From Psychrobacter urativorans (GTDB lineage Bacteria; Pseudomonadota; Gammaproteobacteria; Pseudomonadales; Moraxellaceae): 64,000 bases of DNA. Of the stretch, positions 1 to 10,146 are shown piece after piece. The position numbers were made by a program, and so were the translations under genes. The notes under the pieces are model-generated. The model worked only from the letters and a program-made list of their open reading frames with translations. It was not told the origin of the DNA and did not search any database. Location of the stretch: assembly GCF_904846675.1 (NCBI RefSeq), contig NZ_CAJHBT010000013.1, forward strand, positions 1-64,000, written 5' to 3'. The stretch's first letter is position 1; every line of letters starts with the position of its first letter.

Positions 1-138
1 CTCTTTGTTGTGGTAAACAAGAGTTTAAGGCGTTGCTTATTTTTTTCAACTATTCCCTAATTCTATACAGACCCTAACCTTTTTAATTGTTTGCCCCTTT
101 AATAGTTCAATTTTCTTTATTGTGTTTATTTATAGAGA

Positions 139-1512
139 ATGATCATGAGTGATTTTCAAGACCCTAATGCTGAGCAAGACCTTAATGCCAAGCAAGAGCC
201 CCATTCTGATAAGTCTAAACTGATACCTGAGTCTGAGTTGCCGCCCTATCGCCAGTCTGACGCACTGACTAATCGGCCTGCAACCAAACTACCTGTATGG
301 CTATTGCCAGTATTGGTAGCGGTATTGATTATCGGGGTATTGTTAGGTCGATATTGGGGCGATGATGAGGTTGTATCTGAGGAGCAGGCGGTGGTCTCAG
401 GAACTCAAACGGCATCACCGGCAACTGATGATAATAGCGGCAATATTGCTGAACAGGCAGTGTTAGCGGTCGAAACCATCCTGCCAAGCCAAGACAGTAT
501 CGGTAATACTTTAACCGCTGACGGTACTATTAATGCCAAAGATATTGCGAATGTCAGTGCCAAGGTCAATGGGGTGGCTATTGAGCGCATATTGGTCGAG
601 GAAGGCGAGCGGGTCAAAATTGGTCAAGTATTGGCGATATTCGATACCGATGCGATGCAGCAGCAAGTATTACAAGCGCAAGCGGATGTGGCTGAAGCGG
701 AGGCCACTCTTGCCAATGCTAAAGCAGATGCGGCACGGGTGCTACCGTTGATCGATATTGACGCAATTAGTAAGCAAGAAGCCGACCGCTATCGTACCTC
801 TGAATTACGTGCTGAGGCTACTTTACAGTCATCAAGAGCACGCCTGAGTACTCAACGCTTGAGCGTTGATAATGCCAAAGTAATTGCGCCAGTTAGCGGG
901 GTAATCAGTGAAAAGTTGGTTGAAGTCGGTATGGTTGCTGGCGGTGAGCCGTTATTTACCATTATTAAAGATGGTATCTTAGAGTGGCAAGCCGATATTG
1001 ATCCTAAGCTTATCGGCGAGGTTCAAGTGGGTACTCCTGTTAAGGTCAGCCTACCCAGAGATCAGTTTGTTATGGGGCAAGTACGCCGAATCGCGCCAAC
1101 AGCAGATGATAATCGCCAAATTACTATTTATGCCAGCTTAGATAACAATACTACTGCGCGTGCTGGCATGTATCAAACTGGCGAATTTCTATTAGGTAGT
1201 GAAAGTATGCAAACACTGCCGAATAGTGCGATTGTCAGTAATGATGGTTATGATTATGTGATGCTGGTGACTGATATTAAGACTCAAGATGATAAAAAAT
1301 TGGGCCGTATTCAGCGTCAGCGCGTCACGCTTGGTGAACGTTCTGGTGGTAACGTTGCCGTTGCCGAGCCTTTGCCTGCAGATAGTAGATTGGTCAAGCA
1401 AGGGGGCAGCTTTTTAAATGATGGCGATTTAGTGCGTATCGTTGAGACTGCAAATAAAAATAGTTCTAATAGACAATCAGCAGCGGCTACTGCCTCGAAG
1501 GCGCGCTCATGA
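139..1512 (+). CDS. RND efflux periplasmic adaptor (membrane fusion protein)
   Basis: This is the adaptor that should couple the inner-membrane RND pump encoded next to it to an outer-membrane channel. The protein has 457 residues. A hydrophilic N-terminus of about 50 residues is followed by one membrane anchor (about 52-70). A biotinyl-lipoyl-like barrel half comes next (VSAKVNGVAIERILVEEGERV, split here only for length), then an alanine-rich helical hairpin (about 175-240) and a beta-barrel region, as in HlyD/MdtA-type proteins. No lipobox is seen. The stop overlaps the permease start by ATGA, so the two are co-transcribed and translationally coupled. A second in-frame ATG lies two codons in, at 145, and is also placed for the GAGA upstream. 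The substrate is unknown. Confidence 0.88.
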   Translation: MIMSDFQDPNAEQDLNAKQEPHSDKSKLIPESELPPYRQSDALTNRPATKLPVWLLPVLVAVLIIGVLLGRYWGDDEVVSEEQAVVSGTQTASPATDDNSGNIAEQAVLAVETILPSQDSIGNTLTADGTINAKDIANVSAKVNGVAIERILVEEGERVKIGQVLAIFDTDAMQQQVLQAQADVAEAEATLANAKADAARVLPLIDIDAISKQEADRYRTSELRAEATLQSSRARLSTQRLSVDNAKVIAPVSGVISEKLVEVGMVAGGEPLFTIIKDGILEWQADIDPKLIGEVQVGTPVKVSLPRDQFVMGQVRRIAPTADDNRQITIYASLDNNTTARAGMYQTGEFLLGSESMQTLPNSAIVSNDGYDYVMLVTDIKTQDDKKLGRIQRQRVTLGERSGGNVAVAEPLPADSRLVKQGGSFLNDGDLVRIVETANKNSSNRQSAAATASKARS

Positions 1513-4500
1513 ATTTAAATGTATCTGCCTATTCTATTAAAAACCCATTAGTAGCGATTTTATTATTTGTACTGCTAACGATGGGTGGACTGTTTGGCTT
1601 TCAGCAAATGAAAGTCCAGCAGTTCCCTGATATCGACTTGCCGGCCGTGGTAGTAACGGTAACGTTACCGGGTGCGGCGCCTTCGCAGTTAGAGAATGAT
1701 ATCGCCAAAAAGATTGAAAATAGACTAACCAGTATCACCGGTATCAAGCATATTCGCACCACGCTACAGACTGGTGCTGCTACGATTGTCACTGAGTTTG
1801 TATTAGATAAAGACATTCAAGAAGCAGTTGACGATGTGCGCTCGGCGGTTGGTGAGGTGCGTGGTGATTTACCTGCTGCGGCCAACGATCCTATTATTAC
1901 TAAGGTCTCAACCTCAGGGTTTCCGGTCGTTACTTATTCGGTATCTGCGGACAATATGAGTATTGAGGATTTATCTTGGTTCGTTGATGACACTATCACT
2001 AAACGCTTATCAGATATTCAGGGCGTGGGCGCTATTAGCCGGGTTGGCGGACTTGAGCGTGAGATTACGGTGGCGGCAGATCCGATTGCGCTGAGTGGTT
2101 TACAGTTTTCTATCGTACAATTATCACAGCAGATTGCGGGTATTCAGCAAGACAGCTCTGGCGGTGAGGCTGAAGTTGGTAAAACGACCCAAACCATTCG
2201 CGTATTGGGAGCGGTCGAGCGTGCTCGTGAGCTTAATGAGTTACAGATAGCGGTTCCGACGGGCGGCACCCAAGCGCTTGGTCGCATGGCGCAAGTGACT
2301 GATGGACCTGCGGATCCTAACTCTATGGCCAAGCTTGATGAGCAAACGGTTGTAGCCTTTAATATAACGCGCTCGCGTGGCGCTAGTGAAGTTGAGGTGG
2401 CTGAGCGCGTTGATATTGCCCTTGCTCAGCTAAGTGCTGATATGAGTAATATAACCGTCGAAAAAGTCTATGACCGCGCAACCCCAGTTGCCGAAGATTA
2501 TCAAGCGTCACTACGCATGTTGATTGAAGGTGGACTGTTAGCCGTGGTAGTGGTGTTTTTATTTTTACGCAATATTCGTGCGACCATCGTCACCGCTGTG
2601 GCCTTACCATTATCGATTATCCCAACCTTTTTAGGGATGTATCTATTTAATTTTAGTCTTAATATTATCTCGTTATTGGCATTGTCATTGGTCATTGGAG
2701 TCTTGGTTGATGATGCGATTGTCGAAGTCGAAAACATCATGCGACACCTGCGCATGGGCAAAACGCCCTACCAAGCAGCGATGGAAGCAGCTGATGAGAT
2801 TGGGCTTGCCGTTGTTGCGACTACTTTTACCTTAATTGCAGTATTTTTACCGACTGCCTTTATGGGCGGTATCGTTGGGCAGTTTTTTCGACAATTTGGT
2901 TGGACAGCAGCGCTAGCAATCTTTGCCTCGTTAATGGTGGCGCGACTTATCACGCCTATGATGGCCGCTTATATTTTACGACCTGAAAAGCAACATGTTG
3001 AAAAGCAAAGTGCGCTGATGACAGGGTATCTTAAAATAGTCTCGTGGACGCTACATCATCGCTGGCTGACTATGGGCGCCACTTTGGTGCTGTTTGTGGC
3101 TTCACTGGGACTGGTTAAACTATTACCGACCGCCTTTATTCCCGATAATGATATTGACCAAACGCGAGTAGAAATTGAGCTGACGCCTGATGTGGAATTG
3201 GAAGATACAGAACGCATAGCAGCGTTAGCAAGCGCACGTATTTCGGCCTTGCCTGAAGTGACGCATATCTTTACCGCCGTGGGAGAAGCCCAAGCAACTA
3301 TGGGTTCTGGTGGTGGTCAGGCAAAAAATATTGCAAGCTTAGATATAGTGCTGACACCACGAGCAGATCGCGGCTCTAAGCAAGCGATAGAACGCCAAAT
3401 CAGCGCAATATTAGCAGGTGTACCGAGTGCGCGCTTTACTGTTGGGCTATCGAGTGGCGGGGAGACCGGATATAACTTCTCCTTGACCAGTACCAGTCCA
3501 GAAGTTCTTGAGCAGACCGTTCAACAGATTATGGCCGATATCCGCGCGTTACCCATTGCCGGCGACGTCGTCAGCGACCGCAGTTTGCCGCGCCCAGAAT
3601 TGACCGTCATCCCTGATAGATTAGCGATGGCAGATAAAGAGGTTACCACGCAAGATATCGCCAGTACGCTACGAATCGCAACCGTTGGTGATTATGAGCA
3701 GCGCTTATCTAAGCTCAATCTTGATACTCGGCAGATACCGATTGTCGTACGGCTGCCTGATGTGGCCAAACAAAGCGTCAATCAGTTAGAGGGCTTATAT
3801 GTCCCAAGCGCACGTCCAGCAGGCCAAGGCGTGCGGGTAGGCGATGTGGCTGATTTGGACTTTGGAACCGGTCCTGCGCAAATCAGCCGTTTAGATCGTG
3901 AGCGGGCGATTAGTATTACCGTGCAACCGGCGAATGGCGAGCTTGGAGAATTGGTACAAGCGGTCAAAAACACACCGACTATGCAGAATCTGCCCGCATC
4001 GATTACGGTGATTGAACAAGGCCAAGCCGAAAATATGGCGGAGCTATTTAGTAGCTTCATCATCGCCATGTCAGTGGGTGTTGTCTGTATTTTAGGCGTT
4101 CTTATTTTATTGTTTGGGCGATTGTTGCAGCCATTTACCATTCTAATGGCCTTACCATTATCGATAGGCGGCGCATTTGTGGGTTTGGTCATTACTAATA
4201 GCAGCTTATCAATGCCCTCGATGATCGGCTTTATTATGCTGATGGGTATTGCTACTAAGAACTCTATCTTGCTGGTAGATTATGCCCTAATCGCTCAACG
4301 TCGCGGACTGGCACGTTTTGACGCTATTATTGATTCATGCCGCAAGCGCGCGCGACCTATCATTATGACCACCATTGCAATGGGTGCTGGCATGTTACCG
4401 CTAGTGTTCGGTTGGGGTGAAGCGGACCCTACTTTCCGCCGGCCAATGGCAGCAGCGGTATTGGGCGGTTTGGTAACCTCTACCTTACTAAGTTTGGTAG

Positions 4501-4601
4501 TTATTCCAGTGGTCTATACTTTAATGGATGATGTCTCTAACTGGTTTTCTAAATGGCTGATTCCGCATGGTAAAAAGGAATCAGCTACTGATAAGTCTTA
4601 A
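1509..4601 (+). CDS. RND family efflux pump inner-membrane permease
   Basis: This is a 1030-residue proton-driven drug or toxic-compound pump of the AcrB/MdtB hydrophobe-amphiphile efflux family. It has the full expected length, with N-terminal TM1 followed by a large periplasmic loop (PDIDLPAVVVTVTLPGA), six transmembrane helices from about 335 to 530, a second periplasmic loop, and five more helices at the C-terminus. The paired aspartates of the proton relay are visible in TM4 (VLVDDAIVEVENIMRH, near residue 400). It overlaps the adaptor gene by four bases. No outer-membrane TolC partner or local regulator is encoded in the window, so the third component must come from elsewhere. It ends 318 bases before the convergent glmS. 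Confidence 0.93.
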   Translation: MNLNVSAYSIKNPLVAILLFVLLTMGGLFGFQQMKVQQFPDIDLPAVVVTVTLPGAAPSQLENDIAKKIENRLTSITGIKHIRTTLQTGAATIVTEFVLDKDIQEAVDDVRSAVGEVRGDLPAAANDPIITKVSTSGFPVVTYSVSADNMSIEDLSWFVDDTITKRLSDIQGVGAISRVGGLEREITVAADPIALSGLQFSIVQLSQQIAGIQQDSSGGEAEVGKTTQTIRVLGAVERARELNELQIAVPTGGTQALGRMAQVTDGPADPNSMAKLDEQTVVAFNITRSRGASEVEVAERVDIALAQLSADMSNITVEKVYDRATPVAEDYQASLRMLIEGGLLAVVVVFLFLRNIRATIVTAVALPLSIIPTFLGMYLFNFSLNIISLLALSLVIGVLVDDAIVEVENIMRHLRMGKTPYQAAMEAADEIGLAVVATTFTLIAVFLPTAFMGGIVGQFFRQFGWTAALAIFASLMVARLITPMMAAYILRPEKQHVEKQSALMTGYLKIVSWTLHHRWLTMGATLVLFVASLGLVKLLPTAFIPDNDIDQTRVEIELTPDVELEDTERIAALASARISALPEVTHIFTAVGEAQATMGSGGGQAKNIASLDIVLTPRADRGSKQAIERQISAILAGVPSARFTVGLSSGGETGYNFSLTSTSPEVLEQTVQQIMADIRALPIAGDVVSDRSLPRPELTVIPDRLAMADKEVTTQDIASTLRIATVGDYEQRLSKLNLDTRQIPIVVRLPDVAKQSVNQLEGLYVPSARPAGQGVRVGDVADLDFGTGPAQISRLDRERAISITVQPANGELGELVQAVKNTPTMQNLPASITVIEQGQAENMAELFSSFIIAMSVGVVCILGVLILLFGRLLQPFTILMALPLSIGGAFVGLVITNSSLSMPSMIGFIMLMGIATKNSILLVDYALIAQRRGLARFDAIIDSCRKRARPIIMTTIAMGAGMLPLVFGWGEADPTFRRPMAAAVLGGLVTSTLLSLVVIPVVYTLMDDVSNWFSKWLIPHGKKESATDKS

Positions 4602-4835
4602 GGTATTTTAAGATAGACTCGACTCTAGATAAGGCAATGACAAAAGCATTTGACGTAATGCTCACTGGGCCTGATTTTTTTGATGTTTAATAGATTCCGC
4701 TGGTGATTTTACTACCACGATTGGCCGGACAAAGTGATATATGAGTAAATATACGTTATTAGGGATAACTGAAAAAACTACTCTAAACATTCAAATTGAA
4801 GCGGCTAAACAGTAGGTATTGCTCGCTAACAAGTC

Positions 4836-4902
4836 GTTATTAATATAGTAAAAAAGGCCGAGACTTATTATAAGTCTCGGCCTTTTTTACTATATTAATA
4901 AC
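4836..4902. terminator. Long perfect inverted repeat, probable bidirectional terminator
   Basis: Two 32-base arms (4836-4867 and 4871-4902) are perfect reverse complements around a 3-base centre. Each arm contains a G+C core (GGCCGAGACTTA) flanked by A and T runs, so the RNA from either strand would form a hairpin followed by U residues. It lies between the convergent RND permease gene and glmS and plausibly ends both transcripts. The rest of the 4602-4919 gap shows no other recognisable feature. Confidence 0.8.
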
Positions 4903-4919
4903 AAGGATTAATAAATAAA

Positions 4920-6764
4920 TTATTCAACCGTCACTGATTTTGCCAAGTTACGTGGCTGATCGACATCGGTACCGCGCATAACGGCGACATGGTACGACAA
5001 CAGCTGTACTGGCACACTATAAACAATCGGCGCTAAGGCCTCGCAGACATCAGGGACATAGACCACATGCAAGCGATCTTCTGCGATCATTTGGCTGGAT
5101 TTACTGGCGAATACAAACAGCTCACCGTGGCGCGCATGTACTTCCTGTATATTGGCTTTAAGCTTATCAAACATACTGTCTTTAGGTGCAAGAACGACAA
5201 TCGGCATGTCTTTATCAACTAGAGCCAACGGGCCATGTTTCAGCTCACCTGCTGCATAACCTTCCGCATGGATATAAGAGATTTCTTTAAGCTTAAGCGC
5301 GCCTTCGAGGGCGATCGGAAATTGCAAACCACGCCCTAGGAACAAGCAGCTTTTTTTATCCTCAAAGCTCTCACTCATGGTCTTGATAGGTGCATCTAGT
5401 TTTAAGCTGGCAAATAGCTGACCGGGGAGCTTATGTAGAGCGTCTAGTAGAGTCGTTAAACGTTCGTTATCAATACGTGATTGGATAACACCAACCTTGA
5501 GTATTAATAGCATCAAGGCAGCAAGCTGAGTGGTAAAGGCTTTGGTTGAGGCTACACCAATCTCAGGACCGGCAAGTGTTGGTAAGAAGATATCGGTCTC
5601 GCGTACTAATGATGAGGTCGCCACGTTACATAAAGCTAAGCTGACCAGTCCTGCTGGATTTTGCTTTTGGGTATCACGTAACGCTGATAAGGTATCGGCT
5701 GTTTCACCTGACTGAGAGATACAGATCACTAGCGAGTTATCGACCACGACTGGATTGCGATAGCGGAACTCACTGGCTACTTCAACAGAACATGGCAAAC
5801 GAGTAAGATTCTCAAACCAATATTTAGCGACCATACCCGCGTGATAGCTGGTACCACAAGCAAGTATTTGTATGTGGCGAATACCAGCCAGCTGGCTTTC
5901 ATGACGTTGCAGAAAGTCATCGCGTAATTTAGACGTTTCACCACTATCGATTGCCATCCCAACGGTACGAGCGACTGCATCCGGCTGCTCATAGATTTCT
6001 TTGAGCATATAATGTTTAAATTCGCCTTTGTCAGCGTTATGCTGCTTGGCATCTATCTCATGAATCTTGCGGCTAACTTCAACCCCGTCAGCATAGACCG
6101 TAATGCTGTCACGAGTCAGTTTTGCAATATCACCTTCTTCTAGATACATAAAGCGATTGGTTACCGGTAGCAGCGCCAACTGATCTGAGGCAATAAAGTT
6201 TTCCCCAATACCTACGCCAATAACCAACGGTGAGCCAAGACGGACAGTGATGAGCTCTTCTGGGCTATCAACATGGACAATACCTAAAGCAAAAGCACCA
6301 TGAAGTAGCGGAATAACCGCACGAACGGCTTCTAGTAAATTAGGGGTGTCTTTATAAAGATCATTAATTAGATGCGCGACTACTTCGGTATCGGTCTGCG
6401 AGGTAAATTCATAACCTTTGGCAATTAGATCTTCTTTAAGCTCGGCATAGTTTTCGACAATACCATTATGTACCACGGCAATCTTGCCTGAAACATGCGG
6501 GTGAGCATTGCGCTGTGCAGGCTCGCCATGAGTAGCCCAGCGAGTATGAGCAATACCAATATGACCATCAAAAAACTCTGGGTTTACGGCTACAGCATCA
6601 ACCAACGCTTTTACTTTACCTACTTGACGCTCACGATGTAGCTCGCCATCACGAATCACCGTCAGACCTGCAGAGTCATAACCTCGGTATTCAAGGCGTT
6701 TTAGACCCTCAAGTAAGATACTGGCAATATTACGTTCAGCAACTGCGCCTACGATTCCGCACAT
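4920..6764 (-). CDS. glmS: Glutamine-fructose-6-phosphate aminotransferase (isomerizing)
   Basis: GlmS converts fructose-6-phosphate and glutamine to glucosamine-6-phosphate, the first committed step to UDP-GlcNAc. The protein has 614 residues, close to the usual 609. It starts MCGIVGAV, with Cys2 as the N-terminal glutaminase nucleophile, and EYRGYDSAG follows. The glutaminase domain covers about 1-240. Two SIS sugar-isomerase domains follow (CGTSYHAG and SQSGETADTL are the phosphosugar-binding stretches), and the protein ends with the typical DQPRNLAKSVTVE tail. It lies 171 bases downstream of glmU on the same strand, so the two steps of one pathway are probably expressed together. No glmS ribozyme was recognised upstream, as expected for a gammaproteobacterium. 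Confidence 0.97.
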   Translation of the reverse strand: MCGIVGAVAERNIASILLEGLKRLEYRGYDSAGLTVIRDGELHRERQVGKVKALVDAVAVNPEFFDGHIGIAHTRWATHGEPAQRNAHPHVSGKIAVVHNGIVENYAELKEDLIAKGYEFTSQTDTEVVAHLINDLYKDTPNLLEAVRAVIPLLHGAFALGIVHVDSPEELITVRLGSPLVIGVGIGENFIASDQLALLPVTNRFMYLEEGDIAKLTRDSITVYADGVEVSRKIHEIDAKQHNADKGEFKHYMLKEIYEQPDAVARTVGMAIDSGETSKLRDDFLQRHESQLAGIRHIQILACGTSYHAGMVAKYWFENLTRLPCSVEVASEFRYRNPVVVDNSLVICISQSGETADTLSALRDTQKQNPAGLVSLALCNVATSSLVRETDIFLPTLAGPEIGVASTKAFTTQLAALMLLILKVGVIQSRIDNERLTTLLDALHKLPGQLFASLKLDAPIKTMSESFEDKKSCLFLGRGLQFPIALEGALKLKEISYIHAEGYAAGELKHGPLALVDKDMPIVVLAPKDSMFDKLKANIQEVHARHGELFVFASKSSQMIAEDRLHVVYVPDVCEALAPIVYSVPVQLLSYHVAVMRGTDVDQPRNLAKSVTVE

Positions 6765-6935
6765 AGCTATTCCTTAAATTAAAGTGTTTCTGTTGTGAAA
6801 TGGATAAGTAAATTAATATTTATCTATCGAATAAATATTGAGAGAGTGAGTATGAACACCCTATTAATAATATTAAACAGCGCGACAATGATCTATTGCC
6901 GCGCTGCTTGATGTCGCTTAGATTTTATTAACAAG

Positions 6936-8315
6936 CTATTTTTTTGTTGTTGCGCGTATATAGCCAGACTTTTGTACTTGCCGCGCCCGACCTAGTGCTA
7001 AGGAACCAGCGTCGACATCATCGGTAATCACAGAACCAGCGCCAATAATAGCGCTTTCATTAATGGTTACTGGTGCCACTAAGCTCGAATTGGATCCCAC
7101 AAAAACATTGTCTTCAATGACAGTTTGCGATTTATTAATGCCATCGTAATTACAAGTAATCGTCCCAGCCCCCACATTGACGCCGGCGCCGATGGTTGCA
7201 TCACCAATATAGCTTAGATGATTGATCTTGCTGCCGTTACCGATCGATGATTTTTTAATTTCTACAAAGTTACCAACGCGGCTATTATCAGCGAGTACCG
7301 TGTCAGGGCGCAAATGCGCAAAAGGACCGATATCAACACCCGCACCGATGTTGGCATGATCGACCACGCAATAAGGTTTCAGATGACAAGCATTGCCGAT
7401 TTGAGCATTTTTAATAATACAACCGGCCTCGATATAAACGTTATCACCTAAGGTGCAGTCGCCTTCAAACACCACACCGACATCAACAAACACATCTTGG
7501 CCAGCAGTTAACGTACCGCGAATATCAACGCGTGCAGGATCAGCAAACTGTACACCGGCTACTTGTAAATCGTGCACCAACTTACCTTGCCAAGAGCGTT
7601 CTAGACTAGCAAGTTGTTGGCGGTTATTGACGCCTTCAATCTCAAACGCATGTTCCGGCTCGATAGCGGTAATAGTAATGCCATCAGCAACCGCCATTTT
7701 GACAATGTCGGTCAGATAGTATTCTTGCTGAGCATTGTCATTTGACAGTTTTGGCAAGTATTTGTGTAATAGGGCATTGTCGACACAGTAAATTCCACTA
7801 TTAATTTCTTGAATTTGTTGCTCGTCATCACTAGCGTCTTTTTGCTCGATGATAGCTTTAATCTTTCCGTCCTGATCACGTTTAATACGGCCTAGGCCAA
7901 ATGGATTGGCTACTGTCAAGGTCAGCATCGACATGCCATCATTATTTGCAGTTTGTAAATTTGTTAAGGTATGAGCGCTAACGAGTGGTACATCACCGTA
8001 CAGAATTAAACTTTGGCCGTCTTTTGGCAATTGGTCAAGCGCAACTTTTACCGCATGACCGGTACCTAATTGTTCCGTCTGTGCGACCCAAGTAATCGGT
8101 AGATGAGCATATTGACTATCAATCGCCGTCTGTACTTGCTCGCCACCAAATCCGTATACCACAATAGTTTCATCTACGGTAAGGTGATGGCAGGTGTCTA
8201 ATACGTGACCCAGTAAAGATTTACCCGCAAGCGTCTGGAGCACTTTTGGCTTAGCCGATTGCATTCGCGTGCCTTTACCAGCTGCAAGAATAATTACAGA
8301 AAGAGAAGATGTCAT
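6936..8315 (-). CDS. glmU: Bifunctional UDP-GlcNAc pyrophosphorylase / glucosamine-1-phosphate acetyltransferase
   Basis: GlmU acetylates glucosamine-1-phosphate and then couples it to UTP, giving UDP-GlcNAc for peptidoglycan and lipopolysaccharide. The start is placed at ATG 8315 ([18 protein letters not shown]) because an AGGA sequence lies just upstream and the nucleotide-binding motif then sits at its normal place; an upstream start at 8375 would add 20 hydrophobic residues with no family support. The N-terminal half is the uridyltransferase ([14 protein letters not shown]). The C-terminal half is a left-handed beta-helix of hexapeptide repeats (about 255-450) with the acetyl-CoA region CNYDGINK. 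The length is 459 residues, against about 456 in E. coli. Confidence 0.96.
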   Translation of the reverse strand: MTSSLSVIILAAGKGTRMQSAKPKVLQTLAGKSLLGHVLDTCHHLTVDETIVVYGFGGEQVQTAIDSQYAHLPITWVAQTEQLGTGHAVKVALDQLPKDGQSLILYGDVPLVSAHTLTNLQTANNDGMSMLTLTVANPFGLGRIKRDQDGKIKAIIEQKDASDDEQQIQEINSGIYCVDNALLHKYLPKLSNDNAQQEYYLTDIVKMAVADGITITAIEPEHAFEIEGVNNRQQLASLERSWQGKLVHDLQVAGVQFADPARVDIRGTLTAGQDVFVDVGVVFEGDCTLGDNVYIEAGCIIKNAQIGNACHLKPYCVVDHANIGAGVDIGPFAHLRPDTVLADNSRVGNFVEIKKSSIGNGSKINHLSYIGDATIGAGVNVGAGTITCNYDGINKSQTVIEDNVFVGSNSSLVAPVTINESAIIGAGSVITDDVDAGSLALGRARQVQKSGYIRATTKK

Positions 8316-8479
8316 AGGAATCCTAAAAAATAATGCTATAAGTGTAACAAGATATAATACAAAATTATAACGCAAATGTTCGTTAAATAGAAATATTAAG
8401 TCGTGCAGCCTTTGTAATCTATTTATAAGTCCTAAAAATAGAGATGACTCGTCTTAAAAAAAGAAGAGGAAATTCGCTT

Positions 8480-9073
8480 TTAATTCGACGTTAAATAATT
8501 AATAAGAATAAACATTATAAATATCCAGACGGCAGCAGCCATAATAGCTGCGATGATATCATCAAGCATAACCCCTAAACCGCCGGCGACTTTTTTGTCT
8601 GCCCAACTAATTGGTGGCGGCTTAAGAATATCAAAAAAGCGAAACAGTATAAAAGCAAGAACCAGCGCAAAAATAGAAAATGGTTGGGTGATATTTTGCC
8701 AAAAGTGAGCTGGTGCCACGCCCATATAAGAAAAAGGTAGGAGGGTAATCCAGATGCCTGCCCACTCATCCCAAACAATATGCGGATCATCATGGACTTG
8801 CATCATCTCAGAGGTACGACCACATATCCAAACCCCAATGACACAGGATAGAAGGGTAATAACCAAAAACGGCACAAAGCCTAAGCTCATCAAAGGGATG
8901 GCGATGATTAGTCCACCAACAGTGCCCCATGTACCTGGCGCTCTTCGTGGCAGTCCACTACCCAAACCAATACCTAACCAATAGACAATACGATCAAGCG
9001 CACTGGCATTTGCTGGTAGCGGTGGACAGACATTGGCTTTGCTAATATCGGGCTTAGGTGAATTATCAGTCAT
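8480..9073 (-). CDS. pgpA: Phosphatidylglycerophosphatase A
   Basis: PgpA removes phosphate from phosphatidylglycerophosphate to give phosphatidylglycerol, and acts at the inner membrane. The 197-residue protein carries the family motifs GLGSGLPRRAPGTWGT near residue 36 and WDEWAGIW near 100, plus four hydrophobic stretches. The final portion has DDIIAAIMAA, another conserved PgpA segment. The start codon lies 3 bases after the thiL stop, so it is the last gene of a nusB-thiL-pgpA operon, an order common in gammaproteobacteria. The N-terminal 25 residues are hydrophilic and outside the domain. Confidence 0.93.
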   Translation of the reverse strand: MTDNSPKPDISKANVCPPLPANASALDRIVYWLGIGLGSGLPRRAPGTWGTVGGLIIAIPLMSLGFVPFLVITLLSCVIGVWICGRTSEMMQVHDDPHIVWDEWAGIWITLLPFSYMGVAPAHFWQNITQPFSIFALVLAFILFRFFDILKPPPISWADKKVAGGLGVMLDDIIAAIMAAAVWIFIMFILINYLTSN

Positions 9074-9076
9074 GGG

Positions 9077-10144
9077 CTAACCTGTAAAATGTTGGTAACC
9101 AGTCAGAATCGGCCACGTAGTGAAAGGCGAGGGTTGGCTTGGAGTCACTGCTTGCCCTCGATAAAACATGAACGGATGCTGCGATACTACAGTATTTATA
9201 GAAGTGGTATTTGGAGAGCCAGTATCGTTAGAATCAACCTCACCTGCTGCAATAACCTCACCGATACAACTAACCGATGTATTGCCGATAGGCGGTTCGA
9301 CACCAGCCGGCAACGTAAATGCCAACTCATAATCATCGCCGCCGGTCAGTTGGCATAATAACCGTTCAGGCAAATCTACCGCTAATAATGGACTGCTAGT
9401 AGGCAGCTGCTCAAGATTAAGACGCATACTGACGTTACTTTGCTGACAGATATGTCCTAAATCTTGATAAAGGCCGTCAGAGATATCTATCATCGCCGTC
9501 GAGCCAATCTTCGCTAATGCTATGCCTAAGCTAACACGTGGTGTCGGCATATGCAGACGATGCGCAAGCTCAATACCTTGAGCATTATCTGGACGTCGCA
9601 GTGCATAACCGGCATCACCAAGTGTGCCTGAAACATAAACTTTATCACCGACTTGTGCCCCCGAGCGGTACACGGCTGGCGTGCCAGCAGCTAGCAACCC
9701 TTGAGCACTGATGCTGAGCACTAAAGTATCATTGCGAGTGGTATCACCACCAATCAAGGTCACCCCAAATAATTGGCAGGCGTGAAATAAGCCTTTAGCA
9801 AATTCGGTCAGCCATTCTTTATTAGCGAGGCGTTCAGGTAGCGCTACCGCCAGCAAAATACTGTGCGGCGTTGCGCCCATTGCAGCTAGGTCTGAGACAT
9901 TAACTGCCACGGCCTTGTAACCAATCGCAAATGCTAGCTTCTGAACTTGCGCCCAATCAGCACTAAAGTGTCGACCTTGAACCAAGGTGTCTATGCAACT
10001 GACCAAACGTGATCCGGCTGGTAGAGCAGTCACTGCCGCATCGTCACCGATACCTTTTTCAATACCTTTCTTGCTGCAAGCGGCTAATGTGTTATCCGCT
10101 TGCAGTTGGAAAAATATTTGCTCAATTAGCTCAAACTCGTTCAT
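9077..10144 (-). CDS. thiL: Thiamine-monophosphate kinase
   Basis: ThiL phosphorylates thiamine monophosphate to thiamine diphosphate in the cytoplasm. The protein has 355 residues. It shows the N-terminal GIGDDAAV stretch that binds the substrate phosphates and magnesium, AVNVSDLAAMGA, the GGDTTR motif and the C-terminal ISDGLYQDLGH and GGDDYEL segments, all typical of the AIR-synthase fold. It is slightly longer than E. coli ThiL because of a C-terminal extension around EVIAAGEVDSNDTGS. It starts 2 bases after the nusB stop and ends 3 bases before the pgpA start, so it is the middle gene of a tight operon. Confidence 0.95.
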   Translation of the reverse strand: MNEFELIEQIFFQLQADNTLAACSKKGIEKGIGDDAAVTALPAGSRLVSCIDTLVQGRHFSADWAQVQKLAFAIGYKAVAVNVSDLAAMGATPHSILLAVALPERLANKEWLTEFAKGLFHACQLFGVTLIGGDTTRNDTLVLSISAQGLLAAGTPAVYRSGAQVGDKVYVSGTLGDAGYALRRPDNAQGIELAHRLHMPTPRVSLGIALAKIGSTAMIDISDGLYQDLGHICQQSNVSMRLNLEQLPTSSPLLAVDLPERLLCQLTGGDDYELAFTLPAGVEPPIGNTSVSCIGEVIAAGEVDSNDTGSPNTTSINTVVSQHPFMFYRGQAVTPSQPSPFTTWPILTGYQHFTG

Positions 10145-10146
10145 GG

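Noticed and set aside
3782-4192. Minus-strand 136-codon frame inside the RND permease gene
   Set aside because: It lies wholly within a strongly supported permease and its product is low complexity without motifs.
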